Of a DNA stretch of 64,000 nt, positions 35,001 to 44,712 are shown in pieces. How positions within the stretch are numbered: the stretch's first letter is position 1; each line of letters begins with the position of its first letter. The position numbers were made by a program, and so were the translations under genes. The DNA lies in contig NC_091976.1 in NCBI RefSeq assembly GCF_036711975.1, forward strand, positions 32,922,001 to 32,986,000, read 5' to 3'. The notes under the pieces were generated by a model. It saw only the letters and a list, made by a program, of their open reading frames with translations. It was not told the origin of the DNA and made no database searches. This DNA comes from Onthophagus taurus (taxonomy: Eukaryota; Arthropoda; Insecta; Coleoptera; Scarabaeidae).

Positions 35001-38000
35001 ACTCGCACTAGAATTATACTCTGTTTTTAAACCAGGAGGAGTAAACGCGAAAGTCAGATTTACACTGGGAAAAATCACCAGAAAATATCACTAGATATTT
35101 TGGCGGTAAATTTAAATTAATAATTATTATTTATTTATTTACTTATTATTGTATTTATTTTCGTTTGTTATCGTCAACACTATACATACAAATTAACATT
35201 GAAGTTATGAGTGTATTTATTTCAAAATATATTAAAAAAGGGTTTAAGAACACAAAATATACACTGACCGGCAAAAAAAACCGGCCACCAAAATGTAGCC
35301 ACAATTTCAAAGCTGGCTTACTCGCGAACCACTCATTCGATTTTGATGATTCTTTTTTTGATCGAAACGTTGATTCTTCTGTAATAATCCTGCGATAGAA
35401 ATTTTTATTCGGATATTAATTTGAGCATATACGGGGTGCAAGAATGAGAAAACCTTTTTTTCCCGAAATTTGTAATACCCTATGGGGTGCAGCTGCTACA
35501 GCAAAGGGTGTTAACTGGAATCAAATGGTAGCCCAATCTATTCTGAGCATTTTATTTTTTTATTCACTCTATTATCTCTGTTACTAATGAAGATGCAGTA
35601 TTTTCAAGTGATCGCCTGTGAAAACAAGACGAGTGACAATAGTAGCTGATGACCGTTTTATTGTTCTAAGCAATCGTAGAACGACAGCTGTAGAAGCTCG
35701 GTGTCGTCTTCAAATGGTGCATGTCGTTGATGTCAGTGAGCAATTGCGGTAAACTCTTCTTCAAAAGCAATTTGTAACTTTTGAAGGTTGTCCGGTAGGA
35801 CAGGACGACGACGAATGCGTCTCTCAAGTTGGTCCCAAAGATATTCGATAGGGTTAAGGTCCGGGCTGCACGCGAGCCACTCTATCCGTTCAATACCCTA
35901 CTTCATCAAGGTATTCGTTAACCACACGTGCTACGTGCGGTCGCGCATTGTCATGCATTAGCATGAATCCGTCACCAATAAAATGGGAATAGAACCTCCA
36001 TGGAAAGGTACTCTTTCCGAAATGGTGTAGGTCGCAAACCTTTCATTACGACGTCTCCACAGTCACTCTCGACCATCAGGTGACCGGAGTTGTTCCATTC
36101 CCTAATTCATACGTATATACGCGCCCAAATTGAAGACGTGCTCGCCGATGTCTCTGGAGCAGCCGAGGTCTTTTGGCAGGTCTTCTTGCAGTCAGATCAC
36201 TTTTATCAAGTCTTCGATGAATAGTTCTTTCACTTACGCCAACCCCACGCACCATCTGAAGAGGGTGCCGAGTTTCTACAGCTGTCGTTCTAAAATTCCT
36301 CAGAGTGTTTAGAACAATAAATCGGTCATCAACTGCTGTTGTCACTCGTCTTCTAGCGAAACCTTGCCGCCTAGTGAAATTTCCTGTTTCCACATATTGG
36401 TTCCAGGCATCCTGAACTGTTGTTCAGGGTACACCCAACGTATGGGCAACGTATTGCTGACTTTTGCCATCCTCAATTAAAGTAACAATAGCCGCAACAT
36501 CAGTTACTGACAACGGGATTGCTATTATGTTAAAAGACTGTAAAAATCTTTAACAACTGTCAATCTACTATTCGAAACAAATGACATACGCTACCTAGCG
36601 CGCCACCTTAGATTTTTTTATGCTTGCTTGTCTTGTTTTTATAGGCGTTCGCTTTAAAACACTGCATCTTCGTTAGTAATAGAGATAATAGAGTGAATAA
36701 AAAAACAAGATGTTCAGAAAAGATTGGGCTACCGTGTGATTCCAGTTAACACTATCTGCTGTAGCAGTTGCACCCCACAGGGTATTACAAATTTCGAGAA
36801 ACAAAAGTTTTTCTCATTCTTGCAACCCGTATATGCTCAAATTAAAACCTAAATGAAAATTTCTATCGCAGGATTATTACCGAAGAATCAACCTTTCGAT
36901 CAAAGAAACAATCATCAAAATCGAGTGCGCGGTTCGCGAGAAAGCCAGCTTTGAAGTTTTGGCTAATTTATAGTGGCCGGTTTTTTTTGCCGGTCAGTTT
37001 ACAATAATGACACGAAACTGTCGAATTATCAATTACCTAAACTTCAAATTCAAAATCAAAATTGCCTGTGTGTGAACCTTCCTCGCATTCAACCAATCAC
37101 GTGCAAGGTCAATCTGGTGACAAATTTAAAATACTCCTCCTGGTTTAAAAACAGAGTATAGTTCTAATTTAATTAATTAAATAATTTTTAACTGATGTTT
37201 AGGTTTATATGCTTCATCTGAAAACATAAAAGTAGCCTCAGAGGCGAGTTTATGCTACGTAGACATCGATAAATGCAAAGTACAACTTCCGGAAGAAATG
37301 CCGGCGTTTCCCAATCTTGACTCATTTTCGGATGAAATTAATTGTACTTTAGATAAATACGGAGTTCATACACCTAACATTGAAAATACACGCAATAATC
37401 AAGTATTATAATCATATTTATTGTTAATTTTAAAGTTTTAACTCATTTATTGTTTAGGATATTATGTCACGGAGTTGCACACTCCCTGGGCGACCACAAA
37501 ACCGGCGTAAATTATCAATTCACGATACTTTAGATACTGATAGGCCTCCATCTCCACCTGGTTCAGCACGATCGGAAGCTTTACAAAGAATAGCCGATAT
37601 TGTACGAAGAACCGGTGTGGCTTTAGATCAAAACGATGCTCCTCAACAACCGACGGATTCTTACATGGAAGATTTAAGGTTTAATAATTCAATTCGTGAA
37701 ATTTTTTTGAATCGTTTCGTTCACATTTTTCAATCGTACGATAATTTCGTAATTTTTCCCAATCAAAGTCGTGAGGATTGGCTTAATAATCGCGATACGA
37801 TGCAGAATTTCGATAAGGCGTCGTTTTTATCCGATCAACCCGATCAACATCGATTATTTTTATGGCGCTTTTTGGAGTCGCAAATGTTTACGACGTTCGT
37901 TGATAATAAAATTTTATCGCAATGGGGCGAAATCGACAATAATTTGCAAATTTTCGATACTAGAATAAAAATTTTAAAGGAAAGGTACGGTGGAGAACAT

Positions 38001-41000
38001 TTTTTGACGCGATCTACATACGAACCGTGCACGAGCGCGCATGATACCCAAAAATTATTAGATCGTAGAATGACGAATCCCGATTTCGAATCGCCGTATC
38101 CTAAAGAAATTATGAACCATCCAAGTTCGATATCGCGCACTTTTCCTTTATTAGACAAAGAAATTTTGAATAAAACCCCAATCGTTAATAAGGGAAGTAT
38201 ACCGAGGGCGAATGCTTTAAAGAAAACGTCTTTATTTTCGTTTAATTCGCGCACAATTAATTTAAACATTGAGAAATGCGAGAAACAAGGGATTAATCAA
38301 TCGGATATGTCGCCCGCTTTACTTGCGCAAACTAATTGGAGTTTTGTTGAGAAATTATTAAAAGATTGTAAGGTTAAAACGAAAAGGATGGTTTTGGCGA
38401 AATTGGGAGCTGAAGGAGTTACGTTATCTAGTACTAATTGTATGGATAGTTCTGGGTCGGTTGAGGAGAATATTTTAGTTGCTTCATTGTGCGATTTTTT
38501 GGAAAGGGTGTGGTCGCATGGGGTGCAAAGGAAACGAGGAAAATCTGCGTTATGGTCCCATTTGCTTATTTATCAAGAGTATCATCAACCAATTAAAAAA
38601 TTGGATAATCAACATTTATCACCAGGTTAGAAATAAATTCTATAATAAAGTTTATTTTATTAATAAATTTATTTTTTAGCTGATATTTCTAGGTTAGCTT
38701 TAGGAATGGAAAATTGGTCAAGTAGTAGTAGCACAGAAAATAAAAACATGAAATGTGAATTACCACCACTTCCAGAATCTCTTTTATTCGATATCACGTA
38801 AGATTATCAAATAAATCAATAAATATTAATAATGAGATAATTTTATGATACAGGAACGTTCAAATGATGTCAGATGTAAAAAGTGGTATTGGAATGGCTA
38901 GAACTTGGGTTCGGCTTGTTTTGGAAAAGAAACAACTTTCAAAACATTTCCGAATGTTACTTTCGGACCAAAACATCTTAAAAACGATTTATAAACGAGC
39001 GGCTTTTCTACGATGCGAAGAGGAAAAAGAACAGTTTTTATATCACCTTTTAAGTTTAAATACTGTTGATTATTTTTGTTTTACTGGCACATACCACACC
39101 ACTGGTAATTAAATTTGTGTATTTATTGCGGTGACCAAAGTGTAATGATATAGTGTTAGTTCTCGTCTTAGTTTAATAACAACATAAGAATAACAACTAA
39201 AACTAGTACTATCACTATAACTAACACTAGAACTGACACTAGACTTATACATTTAGGTTTAGGTGTGTTTAAAGAATATACAACTAAATCCGAATGCTTC
39301 TAGTTCTAGGGTTAGTTCAATAAAAATACACAACCTCGCGCACTGAATCACAATTAAAACTAGAACTAACCCTACACGTAGAACTAGAAAGTTTCGAGTT
39401 TAGCCGTGCGTCTGATTAGATTTTGGAACTTTTCGCTTTATTTCTAAAAAATGTTAACCGTTAGAAGAAAATTTTGTTATAAATTATTCTTTATTAATGT
39501 AATATCAACAATTTTAATGCAAAACATTTTCTTCTATCGATTATAGTCTTTGGGTAATGATCAATTTTCATAATATGAGTCATATATTTTGACATTTTGA
39601 AGATTTTCGCCTTATTTTTAAAAAATGTTAACCGCTAGAAGAAAATGTTGTTATAAATTATTCTTTATTAATTTAAAATCAACAATTTTCATGAAAAACA
39701 TTTTCTTCTATCGATTATAATCTTTGAGTAATGATCAATTTTCATAATATGAGTCATATATTTTAACATTTTGACGATTTTCGGCTTATTTCTAAAAAAT
39801 GTTAACCGCTAGAAGAAAATTTTGTTATAAATTATTCTTTATTAATGTAATATCAACAATTTTCGTGCAAAACATTTTCTTCTATCGATTATAATCTTTG
39901 AGTAATGATCAATTTTTATAATATGAGTCATATATTTTGACATTTTGACGATTTTCGGCTTATTTCTAAAAAATGTTAACATCTAGCAGAAAATTTTGTT
40001 ATAAATTATTCTTTATTAATTTAAAATCAACAATTTTCATGCAAAACATTTTCTTCTATCGATTATAATCTTTGAGTAATGATCAATTTTCATAATATGA
40101 GTCATATATTTTGACATTTTGAACATTTCCGCTTTATTTCTAAAAAATGTTAACCGCTAGAAGAAAATTTTGTTATAAATTATTCTTTATTAATGTAATA
40201 TCAACAAATTTCATGCAAAACATTTTCTTCTATCGATTATAATCTTTGAGTAATGATCAATTTTCATAATATGAGTCACATATTTTGACATTTTGAAGAT
40301 TTTCGCTTTATTTCTAAAAACTGTCAATAGTTAAGAGAAAACTTTGTTATAAATTAATCGTTATTAATTTAAAATCAACAATTTTCATGCAAAACATTTT
40401 CTTCTATCGATTATAATCTTTGAGTAATGATCAATTTTCATAATATGAGTCACATATTTTGACATTTTGAACATTTCCGCTTTATTTCTAAAAAATGTTA
40501 ACCGCTAGAAGAAAATTTTGTTATAAATTATTCTTTATTAATTTAAAATCAACAATTTTCATGCAAAACATTTTCTTCTATCGATTATAGTCTTTGAGTA
40601 ATGATCAATTTTCATAATATGAGTCATATATTTTGACATTTTGAAGATTTTCGTTTTATTTCTAAAAAATGTCAACAGTTAGGAGAAAACTTTGTTATAA
40701 ATTATTCTTTATTAATTTAAAATCAACAATTTTCATGCAAAACATTTTCTTCTATCGATTATAATCTTTGAGTAATGATCAATTTTCATAATATGAGTCA
40801 TATATTTTGACATTTTGAACATTTCCGCTTTATTTCTAAAAAATGTTAACCGCTAGAAGAAAATTTTGTTATAAATTATTCTTTATTAATGTAATATCAA
40901 CAAATTTCATGCAAAACATTTTCTTCTATCGATTATAATCTTTGAGTAATGATCAATTTTCATAATATGAGTCACATATTTTGACATTTTGAAGATTTTC

Positions 41001-44000
41001 GCTTTATTTCTAAAAACTGTCAATAGTTAAGAGAAAACTTTGTTATAAATTAATCGTTATTAATTTAAAATCAACAATTTTCATGCAAAACATTTTCTTC
41101 TATCGATTATAATCTTTGAGTAATGATCAATTTTCATAATATGAGTCACATATTTTGACATTTTGAACATTTCCGCTTTATTTCTAAAAAATGTTAACCG
41201 CTAGAAGAAAATTTTGTTATAAATTATTCTTTATTAATGTAATATCAACAAATTTCATGCAAAACATTTTCTTCTATCGATTATAATCTTTGAGTAATGA
41301 TCAATTTTCATAATATGAGTCACATATTTTGACATTTTGAACATTTCCGCTTTATTTCTAAAAAATGTTAACCGCTAGAAGAAAATTTTGTTATAAATTA
41401 TTCTTTATTAATGTAATATCAACAAATTTCATGCAAAACATTTTCTTCTATCGATTATAATCTTTGAGTAATGAGCAATTTTCATAATATGAGTCATATA
41501 TTTTGACATTTTGAAGATTTTCTCCTTATTTTTAAAAAATGTTAACCGCTAGAAGCACATTTTATTATAAATTATTCTTTATTAATTTAGTATCAACGAT
41601 TTTCATGCAAAACATTTTCTTATATCGATTATAATCTTTGAGTAATGATCAATTTTCATAATATGAGTCATATATTTTGACATTTTGAACATTTCCGCTT
41701 TATTTCTAAAAAATGTTAACCGCTAGAAGAAATTTTTTTATAAATTATTCTTTATTAATGTAATATCAACAAATTTCATGCAAAACATTTTCTTCTATCG
41801 ATTATAATCTTTGAGTAATGATCAATTTTCATGAGTCATATATTTTGACATTTTGAAGATTTTCGCCTTATTTCTAGAAAATGTCAACAGTTAAGAGAAA
41901 ACTTTGTTATAAATTAATCTTTATTAATTTAAAATCAACAATTTTCATGCAAAACATTTTCTTCTATCGATTATAGTCTTTGAGTAATGATCAATTTTCA
42001 TAATATGAGTCATATATTTTGACATTTTAAAGATTTTCTCCTTATTTTTAAAAAATGTTAACCGCTAGAAGAAAATTTTGTTATAAGTTATTCTTTATTA
42101 ATTCAATATCAACAATTTTCATGCAAAACATTTTCTTCTATCAATTATAATCTTTGAGTAATTATCAATTTTCATAATATGAGTCATATATTTTGACATT
42201 TTAAAGATTTTCTCCTTATTTTTAAAAAATGTTAACCGCTAGAAGAAAATTTTGTTATAAATTATTCTTTATTAATTCAATATCAACAATTTTCATGCAA
42301 AACATTTTCTTCTATCGATTATAATCTTTGAGTAATGATCAATTTTTATAATATGAGTCATATATTTTGACATTTTGACGATTTTCGGCTTATTTCTAAA
42401 AAATGTTAACCGCTAGAAGAAAATTTTGTTATAAATTATTCTTTATTAATGTAATATCAACAATTTTCATGCAAAACATTTTCTTCTATCGATTGTAGTC
42501 TTTGAGTAATGATCAATTTTCATAATATGAGTCCTATATTTTGACATTTTGAAGATTTTCTCCTTATTTTTAAAAAGTGTTAACCGCTAGAAGAAAACTT
42601 TGTTATAAATTATTCTTTATTAATTTAATATCAACAATTTTTATGCAAAACATTTTCTTCTATCCATTATAATCTTTGAGTAATGATCAATTTCTATAAT
42701 ATGAATCATATATTATGACATTTGGAGATTTTCGCTTTATTTCTTAAAAATGTTAACAGTTAGGAGAAAACTTTGTCATAAATTATTTTTTATTAATTTA
42801 AAATCAACAATTTTAATGAAAACATTTTCTTTTATCGATTATAATCTTTGAGTAATGATCAATTTTCGTAATATGAATCATATATTTTGACAATATGAAG
42901 ATTAACTCCGAAACTAATCGAGATGTCTCAAAATCTAATGTTTCAAAATTCGAATGTTTCTAAATCTTTAACAGTTTCGAGTTTAACCACACGTCTTATA
43001 AGATGGCTAAACATATTATTATATTTATTTCTTTAAATCATTGCTTTTGATTAATTAATTTAATAATTTTTAGTGATAACTTATCGTATAGTAATTGTGC
43101 CAACAAAAAGAGGAACAATAACATCCGCAAACGTATGGTTCGTAGCTTCCGGTACACTACTTGAAACCGGAAGATTATCCGTGCCAAGAAACGCGCTTAA
43201 TTTCGAAATTAAACACAAAAATCTCGGAGTTTTAACCACACTACGAATTGGCCATGATAATTCCGGGTTATCGGCGAAATGGATGATCGATTACGTTTTG
43301 GTTCGCAATGAAATTACTGGCCATACTTATCAGTAAGTTAAAATCAAATTTAATAAATTAATTTAATAATTTTTTTTTAATTAAGTTTCCCGTGCGGTCG
43401 ATGGTTAGGAAGAGGGGTGGATGATGGCTCAACTGAACGTTTACTCGTTGGTACATTAATAAAACAACAAACCGATGATGAATCTGGATCGTCTTCTAAC
43501 CCTGGAAGTTTAAAAAAGCGAAACACAATTCGTAGCCAATCACCTGGCCCACCAAGAAATGAGTTTAAACCATCGCAAATCCAACACATGCTTGGTGATT
43601 GCGTTAATAATATAGTAAAATGGCATTATAGGCGTAGTTCAGAACGAAATACTACACTTACAGCTTTGTTATGTGGTGATACCGGATTGGTTAAGTGTTT
43701 AGAGTTGGTGTTTTTGCTTGGGTTTCGATCGGCTAGATTATTCGTTTTTAATCATTATCTTTGGGATTATTTTGGTATTAATAAATTAGGTACTAGTTTA
43801 TTATTAAGTATTAATGTTGATGAAATTTTTAGTAAGAGTTAAAGAACAATTTGAATATGATTTAATGGAAGAAACCTCGGGAAATCGTTCAATTTCCGTT
43901 GAAAGAAACCATCAAGAAACCGTTGCAGTTTGGCGATGTTATTGTCATTTAGTCGATGAAATCCAATCGGGGAGTAAAGCGTTAGGGAAAGATGGAAAAT

Positions 44001-44278
44001 TCCAATTATTTATTTGTTTGAGTGTTAGGTAAAGTGGGTTAAATAAAATAAAATTATATCGTTTAATTTTAATTTGTTTTAGAGAACATTTGTTACACAG
44101 GATGTTGTTGCCTATGGCTAATTGTAAAGTAACGACGGAAATGTACGAAGAAAATTCGTTTTTAAGGAAGCAAGGTTTATTAACGTTCTTACGACAAATT
44201 TTATTGCCACTGGACGAGTTAGATGTCGTCTTGGAAAATTCGGTTACTCACGGAATCCCTTCACCATCAACACATTAA
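29001..44278 (+). CDS. DENND5: DENND5-type DENN/RUN/PLAT protein (Rab6-interacting protein 1 family), complete, 1269 aa
   Basis: Membrane-trafficking regulator; vertebrate DENND5A/B bind Rab6 and activate Rab39. Coding exons: 29001-29076, 29137-29246, 29303-29721, 29956-30025, 30089-30446, 37203-37402, 37458-38625, 38680-38797, 38854-39104, 43074-43332, 43386-43774, 43833-44028, 44083-44278; total 3810 nt, every junction in phase. Domains: uDENN with FCLPNGLRF at residue 63; cDENN with [17 protein letters not shown] at about 285; dDENN ([15 protein letters not shown]) at about 500; first RUN from about 700 ([15 protein letters not shown]); PLAT from about 924 ([20 protein letters not shown]); second RUN to the C-terminus ([25 protein letters not shown]). 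Length fits human DENND5A (~1287). Ten introns are short (53-63 bp, one 234). Introns 5 and 9 are enlarged by transposons and satellite. No defect seen. Confidence 0.95.
29734..29905. mobile_element. MITE of ~170 bp inside DENND5 intron 3
   Basis: Terminal inverted repeats: TTTAACTAACACACATTTTT..TTGTTAGGTTATGTT at the left against CATAACCTAACAAATGTGTG..TTAAAG at the right. A nested inner pair also occurs (GTTGCCATGACAAC / CCATGGCAAC). It accounts for why this intron (234 bp) is about four times longer than its neighbours. Confidence 0.8.
30721..31562 (+). mobile_element. Nested DNA element with MADF-domain remnant
   Basis: Terminal inverted repeats TAAAGCTAAGTTTCCACATG (left) and CATGTGGAAATTTAGCTTTA (right). 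On the plus strand, 30810-31070 reads [20 protein letters not shown], then (after a stop) [18 protein letters not shown] and [13 protein letters not shown]. This is the pattern of a MADF/SANT-like DNA-binding domain, as carried by the accessory gene of PIF/Harbinger transposons. No transposase is present. Call: non-autonomous Harbinger-like, inferred. Confidence 0.6.
31569..33436 (-). pseudogene. Inner Tc1-like transposase, interrupted by another transposon
   Basis: Ends GCTCACAAAAGTCTACATAC and GTATGTTGACTTTTGTGAG are imperfect inverse complements and resemble those of the outer element, so related elements nested. Minus-strand coding: the N-terminal helix-turn-helix part at 33404-33129 ([37 protein letters not shown]); the first catalytic region at about 33060-32945 ([17 protein letters not shown]); then, after the insertion at 31923-32937, [20 protein letters not shown] at 31900-31690. 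Stops and frame changes make it dead. Confidence 0.8.
31923..32937 (-). mobile_element. PIF/Harbinger-like remnant inserted in the Tc1 transposase
   Basis: Inverted ends CCTTACACGATTAATAATAT (left) and CAATAATATTGATCGTGTAA followed by GG (right). Minus-strand 32820-32580 reads [20 protein letters not shown], then [20 protein letters not shown] and VEPFLKK. This matches the start of ALP1-like Harbinger transposases ('W...R...G....L..EL...D...F.NF.RM....F..LL..V.P'). No catalytic core remains. It splits the surrounding Tc1 frame cleanly, which confirms the boundaries. Confidence 0.7.
33640..34200. repeat. Array of the CTAG-rich palindromic repeat in DENND5 intron 5
   Basis: Four units of AACATTCGGGTTTAGCCGCA ... 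AAGACGGCTAAACCCGAATG flanked by AACTAGAACTAACACTATAA-like and TTCTAGTTCTAGGTCTTGTG-like arms, with ~110-150 bp spacing. The palindromic core CGTCTCTTAAGACGG is nearly identical between units. It borders the MITE beginning at 34201. Confidence 0.9.
34201..34610. mobile_element. MITE copy A, 410 bp
   Basis: Terminal inverted repeats TATACTCTGTTTTTAAACCA..GGAGGAGTA and TACTCCTCC..TGGTTTAAAAACAGAGTATA, about 29 bp. A second copy at 35015-37160 has the same ends and interior (TTACACT.GGAAAAATCACCA, ATTGCCTGTGTGTGAACCTT), but is interrupted by a Tc1-like element. Confidence 0.9.
34611..34925. repeat. Minisatellite, ~120 bp unit, about 2.5 copies
   Basis: AAACTTCAAGGTATAATTAA, GTTTGTAAACAAAACTAACC, TTACCTAACATTCCTTCACG and CTATAATTGACATTAC recur near 34625, 34745 and 34865. 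It lies between the two MITE copies and is related to the motifs at 19190-19390 and 63500-63660. Confidence 0.8.
34926..35014. repeat. Fragment of the CTAG-rich palindromic repeat
   Basis: CAGGGCTAAACCCGAAACTT, then AGCGCTGAATAACAATTAAA, then ACTAGAACTAACACTCGCAC directly before MITE copy B. It is the same flank type as the one before MITE copy A. Confidence 0.7.
35015..37160. mobile_element. MITE copy B, split by a Tc1-like insertion
   Basis: Same ends as copy A (TATACTCTGTTTTTAAACCA; TGGTTTAAAAACAGAGTATA). Left piece 35015-35261, right piece about 36999-37160. Copy A supplies the uninterrupted sequence (ACAAAATTTACAATAATGAC), so the target site of the insertion is known to within a few bases, at a TA. 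Confidence 0.9.
35262..36998 (-). mobile_element. Tc1-like element with extended inverted arms, dead transposase
   Basis: Ends CACTGACCGGCAAAAAAAAC and GTTTTTTTTGCCGGTCAGT are inverse complements. The inverted match runs for about 370 bp or more (GTTAACTGGAATCA against TGATTCCAGTTAAC). Minus-strand transposase: 36393-36080 reads [37 protein letters not shown] and [12 protein letters not shown]; 35890-35760 reads [21 protein letters not shown] second, inverted copy of the transposase start ([20 protein letters not shown]) lies at about 35645-35740 on the plus strand. So one arm captured coding sequence. Stops and the missing middle show it is non-functional. Confidence 0.85.
39140..39424. repeat. 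CTAG-rich palindromic repeat at the left border of the intronic satellite
   Basis: TGATATAGTGTTAGTTCTCG, CACTAGAACTGACACTAGAC, CTTCTAGTTCTAGGGTTAGT, AACTAGAACTAACCCTACAC and GAGTTTAGCCGTGCGTCTG occur in series. The ~175 bp satellite starts within a few bases of the last core. Confidence 0.8.
39425..42905. repeat. ~175 bp satellite, about 20 tandem copies, inside DENND5 intron 9
   Basis: TTTCTAAAAAATGTTAACCG and CTTTGAGTAATGATCAATTT recur every 171-178 bp. Other constant phrases are AACATTTTCTTCTATCGATT and ATAATATGAGTCATATATTT. Sub-types exist: GAAGATTTTCGCTTT versus GAACATTTCCGCTTT, and CTGTCAATAGTTAAGAG at 40318 and again at 41016, about 698 bp (four monomers) apart, showing block duplication. 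Unrelated in sequence to the 169 bp satellite at 10.4-15.4 kb. A degraded palindromic-repeat core (CGAGTTTAACCACACGTCTT) follows at about 42975. Confidence 0.95.
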
Positions 44279-44712
44279 TTAACGAGTCATTTGTTCAAGA
44301 CAAATTATTAGTACAAATAAGAATTTTTCCTTTTTTTTTTTGATTTGAAGAATTAGATGATAATAAGTATCTAATAGAAAATTGTGTGTTATAACTTATA
44401 ACTAATTAAGATGAGTTAAAATGAGTTGAAATTGAAGATGGTAGAATCTAAAAGGAGTGTTATATCATAGTTTAATAGAAATGTGAACAATTTAACACTG
44501 AATAATAACTAAAATTGAAGCTAATAGAACTAACATTAAACATAGAATTAGAATCATTTAGGTTTAGATGGATGTGTCTTAAGATGGGTAAACTCTAATG
44601 TTTCTAGTTCTAGATCTAAGTTTGTTTTAGTGTTGGAACTAAAACTGGAACTAATTCTAGATTGAGTTCAATAAAAATATAAAAAACCCCGGTATTGTGT
44701 AACAAACTTGTA
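44279..44712. other. DENND5 3' flank with palindromic-repeat copy
   Basis: AT-rich 3' UTR-like sequence to about 44490. Then a diverged copy of the CTAG-rich repeat follows (AACATTAAACATAGAATTAG; TTTCTAGTTCTAGATCTAAG; GTTGGAACTAAAACTGG) up to the TA where fold-back element 3 begins. Confidence 0.6.

Noticed and set aside
39425-42905. Satellite array as a CRISPR-like repeat-spacer structure
   Set aside because: The units are contiguous ~175 bp monomers with no variable spacers, and the DNA is eukaryotic.
43775-43832. Read-through of DENND5 exon 11 (ending FSKS) as the true C-terminus
   Set aside because: A GT...AG intron of 58 bp restores the RUN-domain reading into the next exon; without it the domain would be cut in half.
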